DNA of 64,000 nucleotides. Origin: Rhododendron vialii. Lineage: Eukaryota; Streptophyta; Magnoliopsida; Ericales; Ericaceae. A model generated the notes under the pieces. It was not told where the DNA came from, did no database searches, and saw only the letters and a list, made by a program, of their open reading frames with translations. This document shows positions 19,965-31,054 of this stretch, in pieces (the stretch's first letter is position 1; each line of letters starts with the position of its first letter). Made by a program: the position numbers and the translations under genes. The stretch spans positions 32,787,501-32,851,500 of the forward strand of contig NC_080560.1 in the NCBI RefSeq assembly GCF_030253575.1, in the 5' to 3' direction.

Positions 19965-20890
19965 TTAGTAGAAGGATCCCTAAAGATCTGAACTCTGAGC
20001 ACATAGCTTGCTTTGCCCATTCTTTCATCTCATAAGTGAAAGGATAATCGCAACTTTGTGGTGACAATCATCTCTTAGTTGTTCCAGCCAATTAAAATGT
20101 CATCAACCTACAATGACAATATAACAAAACTATCGTTGGACCGTCTCATATGCATGCAATGGCCTTCATTGATTATCGTAAACCCAAATGGCTCGATGAA
20201 ATCTCAGGTACCACTGCCTGGATGATTGTTTTAGGCCATAGATAGACCGTTGGAGCTTGCAAACTCTGCGCTCTCAGCCTATTGCCTTAACGTCCATCTA
20301 AAATAGTTCTAAGGCTAGAATAACTTCGCCACTAGACGAGTCTTATTGCTCAGTATGAGACCATCTGCGTCGCGTTTGATCTTAAGAACCCATTTGTTCC
20401 CAATGATCTTGCGCCCAAGCAAAAGATCAACCAAGTCTCAGACAAGGTTTATCTTCATAAACTCCATTTCATCTTACATTGCAGCTATCCATTCCTTACT
20501 AGCAAGCGATAAAGGAGTTTCTCCTATCGTTTGGGGCTTTCCTTTGTCTTCAGGAGCAATCATGGAAACCCCCCCTCAATCTCAAACATACGATGAGGGA
20601 TTATTCAATGTTTGCTTCTATGCCTAAGAGGATCTTGAGAATCCATATCCATTAGATCTAATCCATGATTAAGCAAGTCGCTCCCACTATCCCCAGGAGG
20701 TAGGAGAATTTCTTCCCCATTCTCAACTAGACAATTTGGTACACATCTCGTTGGATTCTCCATCTCATAGAGTTCTACATCTCTACTAACCTCTCATCTG
20801 CTAGGAAAATCCTCCTCGAGGAATCCACATCTCGTGACTCAATTTCAGCCACAAATGTCTAACGGATAGGTTATAATGGAACAAATGCCT
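19965..20890 (-). pseudogene. copia reverse transcriptase fragment, inverted relative to its LTR
   Basis: The minus strand reads typical copia reverse-transcriptase segments in order: SKEWIAAM then DEMEFM, GRKIIGNKWVLKIKRDADG, LVAK, YGLKQSSRQWYLRFH, and further down a VDD-I box followed by KASYVL. Stop codons and frame changes break it in at least six places. A pre-RT linker (ESRD-EFLEE-FP-like) lies to the right. The LTR and primer site just left of it point the other way, so an inversion, or the joining of two elements, has occurred. Not functional. Confidence 0.85.
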
Positions 20891-21126
20891 TTATGATTTG
20901 CTGAATGATTTTCTAATTGTTTTTTTTGTTGGGCAATGGTCACAAATGGGCAGGTTAACTTAACAGCTCAATTAGCTAGTCAATACTCTATATAGGACTA
21001 CGAAAGGAACGGCCCATAGGACCCATGCTCGCGACTCCATAGGACCACCACAAACAGCTAGCCCACAAACCTAAATAAAGGCACATGAAACTGTTTTGGA
21101 TGGCATTTAATTATAAAAGTTTAGTA
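20891..21126. other. No recognised feature
   Basis: A short AT-rich junction between the copia relic and the next solo LTR. Confidence 0.4.
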
Positions 21127-21131
21127 GTATC

Positions 21132-22345
21132 TGTTTACATCCGTTTTTGGCACCCAATCCTGAGTTAGCACTGGAAGGCCATTTAATTATCTTTTAATTA
21201 AATTGGGCCAAAAATAGAGATGTATTGGATTAAAATTAATGGGCCAAGACAATATTTTTTGGGCCCGATTAATTTTAATTTAATTCGGCCACGGGCTTAG
21301 TGTTTCTGGGCCTATTTGCAAGAAAGAATTAGTTGGCCCATGACCCATGGAAGTTAATTAAGTGTTTTTGTGGGTTAAACACATAATAGGCCATTTAATT
21401 TAATTAAAATGGCTCATTACCCGTGAGTCCCATGAAAAGTGAAAAGTAGGTAAGTATATATTATCTTGCAAAGAGCCATTTGACCAAGTCAAATGGCTAA
21501 TGGGTTATGTCATCCCATGAAAAGAGGAAATGGAGGAGGCCCAAGATCTTTCTTTAACTTCCTGTAACTTCCCATGGTAAAAGAAAATATGTGGGTTTTC
21601 TTTTAAACCTCCAATAACCACCCATGATCCCACTAAATATGTTAGTGGGCAGTTATTTGGGACACATGGCAACATCTGAGGCCTACTCGGGACACATGTC
21701 AGCTCGTCGTGAAGGCGGGAAACTTGGCCCAGATCTGGACCAGTGCACTATTTGCCCATGATCTTTTGTAACTTCCAATAACTATCTATTATCCCATGAC
21801 CTTATGAAGAGGAAGTTACAAAAGACACATGGCGCCACGAGAAGAGGACAACAAGCCCCTTACATGCAGAAAATCGAAGACCCTTAGCCTATAAATACTA
21901 AAAGACAAGAAGAAAAAAAGGTTCCCACACCAATCAAGCTCAACGCTTAAAACCAAAGCCTTCCCAGTGAAGCAACTATCTCTATTTTCTCACCCTCACT
22001 CAATTACTTCACCAAGTAATTCGGGTTTCTATCTCTCTTGTACCCCAACTTTATTATTACGAAACATAATAAAGTTATTCATATCTCTCTTCATCCCTTA
22101 CTTTATTATTACGATATAGTAAAGTAATTCTACGTTGTTACTTTCTTTCCTACACGGTTAGGAAATTATTAAGTCCTCACACGAAGAGGCAAAACCACGG
22201 ACCTTCACTGCAATCCAGCCCTTAGGTTGCATCACTATTGCCCTCTCAGATCTAGAAGTCAGAACAGGGACGCTCAGCCCTTTACGTTAGACGCGACAAG
22301 TCTTGGCACGCCCGCTCAGTCCTTGAGCCATTTCGGAGCCGAATA
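21132..22345 (+). repeat. Solo LTR (1214 bp), second family
   Basis: It starts TGTTTACATCCG and ends GAGCCGAATA (probably CA in the ancestor). It is flanked by GTATC at 21127-21131 and 22346-22350, a perfect 5-bp target duplication. A likely TATA box, CCTATAAATACTA, lies near 21888. There is no open frame of note. The target is a U2-unit spacer, whose sequence resumes at 22351. Confidence 0.87.
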
Positions 22346-22350
22346 GTATC

Positions 22351-22718
22351 TATCTAAAGAAAAAGCGAAAATGAGGGGTGCTTCTTCATCTTCACTGGGT
22401 ATGTTTTTTGCCGTGATGGACACCTACGCGTTATGTTCCAGTATTAGTACTAGTTACTCGTTGAGTAACCTATCCATGCTTCATTGTCTATAGCCTACGC
22501 ATATCTGCATTTTTCTGGATTTTCAAGAACCGATTGTCTTGCACAAATGAAGGATTTCTAACTTCAATATCTAGCCCATAAATACACAAGATGAGCAAGA
22601 ATTTTTGACTTCGGGCAGTCGACAGATATGGAAGGCGTCTGAAGGAAAAAAAAGGAAAAAAATTATGAGCATTTGCTGATCTATACAGATAGTTACTCAA
22701 GACGCAAGACCTTTAATG
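22351..22718. repeat. U2-unit spacer upstream of copy D
   Basis: Nearly the same as 1880-2140 (GTTCCAGTATTAGTACTAG, TTTTCTGGATTTTCAAGAAC, CTTCGGGCAGT). It marks the start of the fourth U2 unit. Confidence 0.82.
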
Positions 22719-22723
22719 TTCAC

Positions 22724-24081
22724 TGTAGGTTGGGTTTACGTTGAGACATGCTTGCGTGTGAGCCGGAGAGGTGCGATTGGTTGATGATTAGTGAGGAGAA
22801 AGGAGGAGTAATTTTGTGGGGTAAGAGAAGGAGCAAGAGGTACAAAAGAGACAAAGGCAGTGTGTCCCTTGTTTCTTCCGCAGGGGTAGCGACTGGCTTT
22901 TCCTAGATTGACGGGAAGAGATCACCTTTTCTCTGGGAAAAAATGTTCTTCTTCTTCAAATTCACTGCTCACCACTTTATCTCTCAAGAAAAAATCAGCT
23001 TTGGCAAATCAGGGGGAATGTCAAAGGTATTTATAGGGCACATGGGCCTAGGTCAGGCCCATGATGGCGTTCCTATAAAATCCCGACACATGTCCCTCCT
23101 GTACCTCTGCGTCTTGAGGAAAACGCAGTCTCTCGCAAACTTTTCCCGCGGGAGAGCCTGATCCCCGTGATGCAACCTCCTTTCCAAGCCACCGTACCAC
23201 AAGAATCCCCCCATTTCCACTGGAGCAAGGTCACCCACAGCGATCGTTCTTGCCATGGAGCCCTTCCGGACCCTGCCTTATGGCCCGGATGGAACTCTAG
23301 AGATTCTTTAACTAAGTCCCTCTCTTATAATTCTGGAATCTCAGCGACTCGCGGAAATCTATCCACGGTTTTCCGCTGTGGAGGCCGCTCTTGTAGTGGG
23401 GCTTGTCTTCCTTCCTCAAATAATGGCGGACTTCCGCGGGCCAAGGATTCTGTCCCGCGGAGGCTGCTCCCCAGTAGACATCTTCTGCGGATACTTCTCC
23501 GACAGGGCCGACCCTAGGCATAGGCCCACCAGGCGGTCGCTAAAGGCTTCCCCTTTTGGGCCCAATTGAAGGGCCCCAAATAGTAGAAAAATTATAAAAA
23601 TTATATATATCTCTCATTGTTCAAGTAGTTGACATAGTTCGGTGCTAAGGTTTACGCATTTTACACGTGACTTCTCGAGTTCGAGCCCCCCAGCGGCCAA
23701 AGCTTTTAACTCGCTCACCTTTTTTTAAGGGGTACAAAGAAAGGTTTGAGCTGTTCTCGCTGGGTTTCAATCCCGCTACCTGAGGTACTAACAACGTGCA
23801 ACAAATAGTTGCAAGTGCACTACAAGCCTTTGGTTCTACTTAATTCAAGGTAATAATGTTTTTCAATCATCGCCTAGGGCCTCGAAAATCTCAGGGCCGG
23901 GCCTGTTCTTCGAGACCTGTATACGTGTTCTTTTGTAATTAGGTAGTCAACCGTCTTTTTTAGGTCAAGATTTGACCAAAGTTTCCCTGTCACGCGGGCC
24001 TTGTTGGCACGTGCCCTCAACCAATTGGTGAGTCAAACAGTCTTCGTGGGTCAAAGGTCGATAATTTTGACTGCACCTACA
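22724..24081 (+). repeat. Solo LTR, third family, with nested hAT element
   Basis: The ends TGTAGGT and ACCTACA are inverse of each other, and TTCAC flanks both sides (22719-22723 and 24082-24086). It interrupts the spacer of U2 unit D. After removal of the 403-bp hAT element and its duplicated target, the LTR is about 947 bp. It is GC-richer than its surroundings and shows TATTTATAGG near 23028. No coding sequence. Confidence 0.9.
23503..23905. mobile_element. Non-autonomous hAT element (403 bp)
   Basis: The ends CAGGGCCGACCCT and GGGCCGGGCCTG are imperfect inverses typical of one plant hAT group. The flanks TTCTCCGA (23495-23502) and TTCTTCGA (23906-23913) are 8-bp target duplications differing at one base. 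No transposase. Confidence 0.87.
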
Positions 24082-24086
24082 TTCAC

Positions 24087-24320
24087 CAATTACAAGAATG
24101 AAACAATCAAGCAGTGTTGTTTGGTTCACCGGGGACTTCTCCCCGGTATTTTAAACTGTAAAAACCAATAACACATTGATTTCTCACAAGAGAAATACTA
24201 CCTTTATCTAACCAGGCTGAGGTCTCGCCGTCCATACCCGGGGGCGGGGTACTCGCACTCCGTAACCCAAAACGATATTGTCTAGTGAGGTTCAAGTGAA
24301 GAAAGCTTAGAAGTTTTGAA
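24087..24320. other. Junction between solo LTR and U2 promoter
   Basis: Contains a small perfect palindrome, CCGGGGACTTCTCCCCGG (24130-24147), and ends in the U2-unit sequence GTGAGGTTCAAGTGAAGAAAG shared with 2560-2580. The rest is unassigned. Confidence 0.45.
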
Positions 24321-24324
24321 ATAA

Positions 24325-24335
24325 ATACCACATCG
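24325..24335 (+). promoter_or_regulatory. Upstream sequence element of U2 copy D
   Basis: ATACCACATCG has one mismatch to the plant snRNA USE. The distance to the TATA box is about 75 bp, far more than usual, because a G-rich tract lies between them. Confidence 0.7.
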
Positions 24336-24384
24336 AGGAGGTAAGAGAAAGACGACTGCCGGGGGGGGGTCTGTGTGGTGGTGT

Positions 24385-24405
24385 GGGGTTGGGGTTGTGG
24401 GTGGG
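24385..24405 (+). other. G-quadruplex-type motif
   Basis: Four G runs of three or four with loops of 1-4 bases (GGGGTTGGGG, then TTGTGGGTGGG), next to a run of ten G at 24360-24369. The tract lies between USE and TATA of U2 copy D. Confidence 0.75.
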
Positions 24406-24410
24406 TGTTA

Positions 24411-24420
24411 CATAAAAAAG
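24411..24420 (+). promoter_or_regulatory. TATA box of U2 copy D
   Basis: CATAAAAAAG lies about 30 bp before the aligned U2 start, the expected position. Confidence 0.55.
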
Positions 24421-24440
24421 GCAGCCAGTTTTACTCAAAC

Positions 24441-24661
24441 CATTCAAGGCCTTTTGGCTGAGATCAAGTGTAGTAATTGTTCTTATCAGTTTATTATCTG
24501 ATACGTGGGTCATTGGCTCACATGATAAAATTGATTTTTTGAGGAGGATAGTCCACCACAATAGCTTGCTGTTGGGGCTCTCTATCACAGTAGCTTGCTA
24601 TTTGGGCTCTCAATTGTCACCTTGGCTTTGCACAACAGCCGAGGCCTGACGCACCCCACCA
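24441..24661 (+). ncRNA. U2 snRNA pseudogene, copy D, with internal duplication
   Basis: The U2 match runs from AAGGCCTTTTGGCTGAGATC to GACGCACCCCACCA. The first bases read CATTCAAGG where ACCTTTCTCGG is expected. The branch-point segment reads GTGTAGTAATTG, so GTAGTA is kept but the next base is changed. A stem-loop segment is duplicated: ACAATAGCTTGCTGTTGGGG is followed by ACAGTAGCTTGCTATTTGGG. USE and TATA are present upstream but badly spaced. Probably inactive, although it is the least fragmented of the four copies. Confidence 0.88.
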
Positions 24662-25370
24662 ATTCTAGTTCTAACTTTTGTGCTCATAGGACCGATGCTT
24701 GTTATGTTAGCCATTGATCTAAGCTTGAAAAATCTTGAAGTAGAAATCTAAAAGCAGAGCAACATCGTATTCTGTCCTACTTTCTCCAGAACAAAGTAAA
24801 TTCTGCCTACTTCATCAGGTGGTGCATGGTGGCTGGTGGGCGAATGAGAATGTGCAATCCAAGGATTAAGAAATTGCTGAAGCTATATATCACCCACCTG
24901 GGTTTCGTGACTTTTGTCGTCGTCATCTTCTGAAATGAAGATCTCCATTCTTGTTTTTAAGATATATTTTGATATTTTTGAGAAACTTGAGATGGTAAAA
25001 CTAGGGCCAAAAATTTAGACGTCGTTGTATGGTGAAATTCTTCTACTATTGGCCCAGACATGGCCTGTTTAGTTAGGCCACTGTTTAGACTAACGCAAGG
25101 GGAGCACATTTGAGTAACTTTTCCTTCCCACGATCACCGGCCTTTTACAGAGTATTGATAGTATGGCAACAAAAACTTAAGTGAAAAATTTGGCAGGAGA
25201 TCATTAGCATATGAAAATCGATGGACCATACAAGAAGTAAATTGGTAATTCTTTTTATTTGCTTGAAAAATATAAGAGGATCTAACGTCTTGCAGATGAT
25301 TTTTGGCTCTTTTTTAACTTCTTTTTGTATGTACACCCGAATGGAGGTTTTACAACTTCCGTTAAATTAG
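24662..25370. repeat. 3' spacer of U2 copy D
   Basis: Collinear with 3044-3870 behind copy B. It ends at GGAGGTTTTACAACTTCC, the same point at which the copy B spacer ends (3834-3851). Confidence 0.82.
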
Positions 25371-26249
25371 GAAACAAAGTACAAATTTAGAGAGTGAAAG
25401 CCTGAGGACTGACCATCGTCTCTCTCGCTTCCATCAATAGCATTTGCAGGTATATAACATCAAATACCAAAGCAGGGCAAAACGAAAACAAAATGTTCGG
25501 AGGGCAATAATGTAATTTCATACTTTGTCTTGGCTTACCATGATGGGTTCTTTTATTACTAGTGTATTGATAATTGAATGCTTTGGAACGTGTATCACAT
25601 TCTCAGCCAAAAAGTCGAGATTGAAAAACAAAAGCCTTCAAATGTCTTTTTCATATTGAATAACTTTTAGTTATTACACTATTCTCCCTAAGGTCTTAAG
25701 AAATCATAATTTTATTTTAAATTATTTTATTTTGATACCCAAATTTTACTGGTTCTTAGTTTTTGTCATTACAATTAGACATGAATTGTTTATCTGATTG
25801 TCTCTTATTGAATGTTTATCTAAAGTAAAATTTGTTCTTTTATAGATAATGTCAATTGTCAAAAGTCTAGAATTTCAGTGCTCCATTATTGCCGAAAGAG
25901 AAAATGATACTTTGATGAATAATCACAAATCATGGTCAATCAATGTCAACACAGTTGTTGAGGCAAATATGCGTCATCAAAACCATAATCATAGACTTGG
26001 ATTTGAACGTGGTAAGAATTAGTGTCATTGAAACCCTATGGTATTCATTCATAAACCAACTCACAAGAATGCCATATCGTACACCTAGAAGTGCTCTAGG
26101 AAGGTGAAAACATCAATGGGGAAATGGAGCATGAAGTCAACTATTTTAGTCAAATAATTCTTCACCTATCGTTTGTTAATTTGATGGCTCACAATACACA
26201 ATAGAAAGATCCAATTACATTTGAAACAAATAGAGGTACTAGTACGAAA
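25371..26249. other. No recognised feature
   Basis: AT-rich DNA without conserved frames, up to the left LTR of the copia-type element. AGTCAACTATTTTAGTC near 26130 also occurs at 11461, so this may be another decayed copy of the kinase-unit flank. Confidence 0.4.
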
Positions 26250-26598
26250 TGTAAGAAATATTTTAGGGTCCACCTAGTCACATGTGTGATTATAGTTAGT
26301 TGCCCACTTACATTATATGCAGTGGTGGTTTTAAAAGCTTTTGGTTTTCCACTGTCTCCATAAGTGTGTTTCCATGATGGAGCTATAAGGTTTCTTGAAG
26401 AAGATTAAGGATCCCTAACCTAGCATCTATATAAGCCTATGGTATTCATCAATCAAGGCAACTAATGACATGCATAGGTTGGAAGACACCTAGATTTAAT
26501 ACGTGTGTGTTCGGTATTCAACTTGAACAACAATTGCTAGAGGTTAGTTCGATCTTATTTCTGCTGCGTATACCGGAATGGTATTATTTATGTTTACA
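26250..26598 (+). repeat. 5' LTR of the old copia-type element
   Basis: From TGTAAGAAATATTTTAGGG to TTTATGTTTACA. It aligns end to end with 43012-43364, with many substitutions and small indels, so the insertion is old. TATATAAGCC near 26430 is the likely TATA box. Confidence 0.9.
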
Positions 26599-26600
26599 TG

Positions 26601-26612
26601 TGGTATCAGAGC
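26601..26612 (+). other. Primer-binding site (tRNA-iMet)
   Basis: TGGTATCAGAGC, the exact plant copia consensus, lies two bases after the LTR. Confidence 0.93.
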
Positions 26613-29492
26613 AACCTTCTAGTTCATGTTGTTTAGTTATAGATCTTAAGTTCATGACATATATATGTCATGCCGTATATATGATTCGGGAATATGAACA
26701 TGTTGCAATCATTATAGAGTAATCAAAAATTGCTTTCGGTTTTGCCGACACTATTAGATCCAATACAGGGAAAGAAGTTTGATTACCTACTTTGATTGCA
26801 TTTGATTATTGTTCTCTGTTCTCGACACAAGTTTGATAGCATAACCCAATGCACTTCATTAGTTGTTCGTATAGTGGCATGGACATCTTTCTATTCAAGT
26901 AGTTTTTGGTGAATTTACAGTAACAGTTTTGCGACGTTCGTAACTAGAATGGACTTATTACTTGTTAATATTCTGTCCAAGCTTTCGATAAGAGCCGGTT
27001 GATGCGTGAGTATGTCACATTAAGGACATTTTCATGCCAATTTAAAGGTTATTGTGCATTACTATTATTTGAGAATAGCCACAGCATCTTAAATAATTGT
27101 GATGTGTGATTTCAGTATATAGGTATTCACATTTGAAATCCAGTATAGTCGAAAGACTATATATTTGGCATCAACCCTTGCAATTAGAATTCCAAAATTA
27201 ATTATTTTTTACCCACAAGGAGATAGTTATTTTGTTAATCTAGATTGGGATTAAGTAGTGAATTTCGCATCAAAGCGGAAGCTTGTTATGTCCATACATT
27301 TACGGAATCAGGTTTGATGATCCCTCGTACTTCTTTAATTCTGTACACCACTTCGCTGAGAGAGAAATTTCATCTATTAGGTGTGGCTATTGTTGTCATG
27401 TAATTTCATGTGATTGATAGCTTACATCTTGTGGTAACGGTGTCCTTAAATGTGTTACTATTCTCGGGGTTTTGTGAGCCCAATTTTCTTAATGACTCCG
27501 TTTGGGTTATTTACAAAACTGGGTGTGCGGCTTAGCATTATTTTGACAACCAGCGAGATATTCCACGAAGAAAAAAAAACCAAGGTATGCGAAGAGATAT
27601 ATATACACTGAGGATCAAGTCAGGACATCCTGATTTAGTGTTAGGTCTGGACTTCTCCCACAACTGTCGCATTATGTTTTTAATGGTTTAGATCCGCGGA
27701 AAAGTTTGTTCGAAAACACAATCCGACGGCTGTGGGAGAAGTCCGGACCTAAGCTCTGGTCAGGTCGCCCTGACCTGATCCGAACTGATATATAAATAAT
27801 ACAAGTATTTAGATAAAGGGCATGAAGCTATTGGTTCAGTGTAGTAATGCTTTGAGCAGTACTATTTTATTTAGTTTGTCTTTAATGCTCAAATTCCAAC
27901 AGAACCGTTTGTAAATTCCTAAGTTTCTACTGTCCGTTTGATTAGCATCTCTTGTCTGCCATTAGTTGGTTTCATCTGGAACCAATATTACACGCATGTG
28001 AGTTTATTCCTTGAACGTTTGGTTGTTGGCTTTTGCGGTGACTTGAATGTCGTATTATTTTGAGATTAGCCATAGCATCTTGAAATATTATGGCGTTCAT
28101 ATTAAAAATTATCACATAGATAGCCATTGGGCTATATACATTGGTGTTATATGGCATCTACCATTAGGCTTGAATTGTTAGATTACTTATTTTCGCCCAC
28201 ATGAGAATAATTAATCTTATCAGTTTGTTTGGGACAAAATGAAAAATTCCACATGAAAACATAAATTTCTCCCGTTATTATATATTCAAAATCTGCTAGT
28301 CTTCTTGTTGTTGCAGGGAAGTAGATTCAATGCATGTTGCAACCTTTGTTCACAGGGAGTTTTGAATTTACTTTATTTCATATTCAGATTAGCATAAAAG
28401 TTGAAGTTAAATCATGAAAATAAATTAAACTCAGTCTTGCAAGGAGGTTGTTATTTTTGTGATTTAAGTTTGAGTAAGGTAATCTTTTTTAAAAGATTGA
28501 GAACAAACTTTTCCTATGTCCACAGATATGGAGAATTTTATCTTATTCATAGAGTGTTATGTAAATTCATGAGTGATGCATCTCTACCCATAGGAAGGTT
28601 AGAATTTACAAATAAATTAAAAGTCATAATTTTTGGTTATTGTAGCTATTCATATGTTTATTAAAGTTGATTCTTGTATTCCACTACCAATTGTGGAAAT
28701 TTTATTGATTGCCTAGAAAGTATTCTAGTCTGAGATGCATAGACCATGATTTTGCGCTATGTGAATAAAGTATCATACCCACATGATTAAGTGGCATGCG
28801 CTAGATAAAAGTTTGGACATTAATAGTGGGAGAGTTAGTCCCTTAAGCTTAATGTTCAAAATAAGAGTATTTGGAGTTCCATCGATGCCAATTAATGGTT
28901 AACGATGGTTAACGTTTTTTCGAAGATCTAATAAGGTTTTGGCTAGAATCCAGAAGAAATTTGCGAAAAGACAGCCATTTTGTTTATAAGTAGAAAGAAA
29001 GTGTTCCTTAAAGTTAGTGGGAGCAAATACATTTTTCTAGGCTATATGGATTTTGGTCAAGGGTTTACTATCCAAGTGACAATGATATGAAGCAATAGAA
29101 GGCTATAAAAGTGACCATAATATGAAGCAATAGAAGGCTACAAATAAAAGGTTATATGAGGTACTTATAAAGAACTAAGAATTTTAGGTTGGTTTACATG
29201 CACCACAATCATGTCTCAAGTTGTTTTTTTTCTACGAATGTAGAAATTAGTGGGAGTTATGCATGAAACTAGATAGCATGTAATTAAGGGTCTCAAATTG
29301 TCGATATTATATTTGTTGAGACCATTACTAAGTTTTTTCGACTATAGTTTCTTCTCTAAGATAAAGATAAAGGCCGAACAAAGAATATTGATGCAAAGTA
29401 CCTTGTAAGGAGAGAGACTGATCTTAAACACAATCTGTGTCCATTGAGCATAAAGTCTAGAGCTAATTTTTGCTGGCAAAGCAGTATATGTC
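26613..29492. other. Non-coding interior of the copia-type element
   Basis: No pol or gag motif in any frame. A segment of about 190 bp at 27055-27245 recurs, diverged, at 28050-28240 (TTTGAGATTAGCCATAGCATCTT and ATGAGAATAATTAAT-type landmarks), so part of the interior was duplicated in tandem with a period of about 1 kb. A fold-back element sits between the two. Confidence 0.55.
27598..27793. mobile_element. Fold-back MITE
   Basis: The arm 27643-27669 (AGGTCTGGACTTCTCCCACA...) is an almost perfect inverse of 27724-27750. The pairing continues outward to GATCAAGTCAGG at 27613-27624 and CCTGACCTGATC at 27769-27780, giving arms of about 75 bp around a 54-bp loop. TATATA lies at both edges. Confidence 0.82.
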
Positions 29493-30754
29493 TGATAGGC
29501 GAGTAAATGTTCATATACGCGCCTCCTAATTTATCCTTACTAAGTCTATTATATATTATCACTCGGAATTTTATGCTTTACTTTGTGTTGTAGGTATTTG
29601 GAGGATTTGATAAAAAAGTGCAAAGTTGGAATATTAAATGGTGGTCGAAGATTGGGCTGTTTGAGTTTAATCTAAAGAGCAATATGAAGTTTAACAGTTT
29701 AGCACTGATTGGCCCAGGAATGGATGTTCACCGAAAGTAAAAAAAGAATTGGGCTTGGATTTATTCTATTACATGGTGGGCCCAAAGGTTAAATGGTGGG
29801 CCCAATGGTTAATAAGGAGGAGTTTGTTGAGAGTAAAAAGATATAAAAAAAACAAAAAGGGTTTTGTTCCCGGAGGATTTTATGGAAGAAAAGAAAGGAT
29901 GGGAGTTGCCATCAGTCAATTGGGAAAAACGAGAAATGACGAACGGGGCTGCCATCAGGATTTTTTTGGTTCCAAACATTGTTTAGTTTTCTCCCGAGCT
30001 TCTCTTTCTTTCAAATTATTTGAAGCTTTGTTCAATTACTCGCACTTCGATAACTCGTTTTAATTTTTGTTCTTTATAAAAGTTATTCGTTGGTATTTGA
30101 TTAGTAGATGTTTCTTATTTATTTTTTATCCCGCGTAATAGAAGCATATTTCAAACGAGTGTTTCTTTTGTTTCTTGCTTAATAATGAGTGAGCAGTCGT
30201 ATAGGTAGGGTCGCGGGGTGATTAGCCTACCGTGGCCAGATTGGACGCGTTTTGCTCATATTTCGAAACAATAATGAAAAATTAATTTTAGGATAATAAA
30301 GTACGTCCGTTAGACGAACTCGGGTATCGTCGGAGCTCATATGAACGAGAGAATGGGGGTCCAAAACTCATTCTCCATTACATATGGGTAAACAGCGACT
30401 ATAAAGGTTCGCATCTTTTAGGGTAGCTTTTTCTCTCTAAAATCAAACATTTTTAAGAACACCGAACAAAGCAGATAAGTCCGAAGCTGGTTGTGAGTGC
30501 TATGAACTCTACGACCATACCTCCTTTTAATTATTTGAAAAACCAAACAATTTCTTTAATTTAGTTAATCTTAGCATCAAATACAAGGGGTGGTTACCTA
30601 AGAGCCAGTTTAAATAGTAACAACCCGAGTTTTTGTTCAACACACATCACCGTCTTTGTGGATTCGACTCCGGTCTTACCGAATATCGTGCTACGTCGGT
30701 CTCAGTCCTACACTTGGGGCAACCCATTATTTTAGATTAGGAATCCGCTAAGCA
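29493..30754 (+). repeat. Solo LTR, TGATAGG family (copy 2)
   Basis: From TGATAGGCGAGTAAATG to GGAATCCGCTAAGCA, 1262 bp, flanked by ATGTC at 29488-29492 and 30755-30759. It aligns along its length with copy 1 (16390-17624). It is nested in the interior of the copia-type element. Confidence 0.93.
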
Positions 30755-31054
30755 ATGTCATGTAGTAAATATATGACATGTTAGCTTATTTTATAATGTT
30801 TTCTCTTATTTGTTGCTCAATTGGGATTTGTACACGCTATAAGTGTTCTTAGAGAACGGAGACATACATGTGCACATAAGGTAAGAAGTACATATAAAAT
30901 ATATCCGTTGGGATAAATAAAGAGGACCTTAAATAACTACTAGTTAGTTATTTATCAAGTTTATCTTATTCGGTCTTGTCCGGTACTCGTTGGAAAGTGT
31001 CACACATTGTAATACATGGAAGGGAATGCCTATTAGTTATAGCACTACCGCTAT

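Noticed and set aside
23167-23569. Frames of 60-116 codons in the solo LTR
   Set aside because: The LTR boundaries with TTCAC duplication explain the GC-rich stretch. Frames are broken by the hAT end.
23640-23720. Possible tRNA gene (GAGTTCGAGCCCCCC, box B-like)
   Set aside because: No acceptor stem or anticodon arm could be folded, and it lies inside a hAT element where such motifs are common.
24130-24147. Rho-independent-like hairpin CCGGGGACTTCTCCCCGG
   Set aside because: Bacterial terminators do not apply here. I note it only as a short palindrome.
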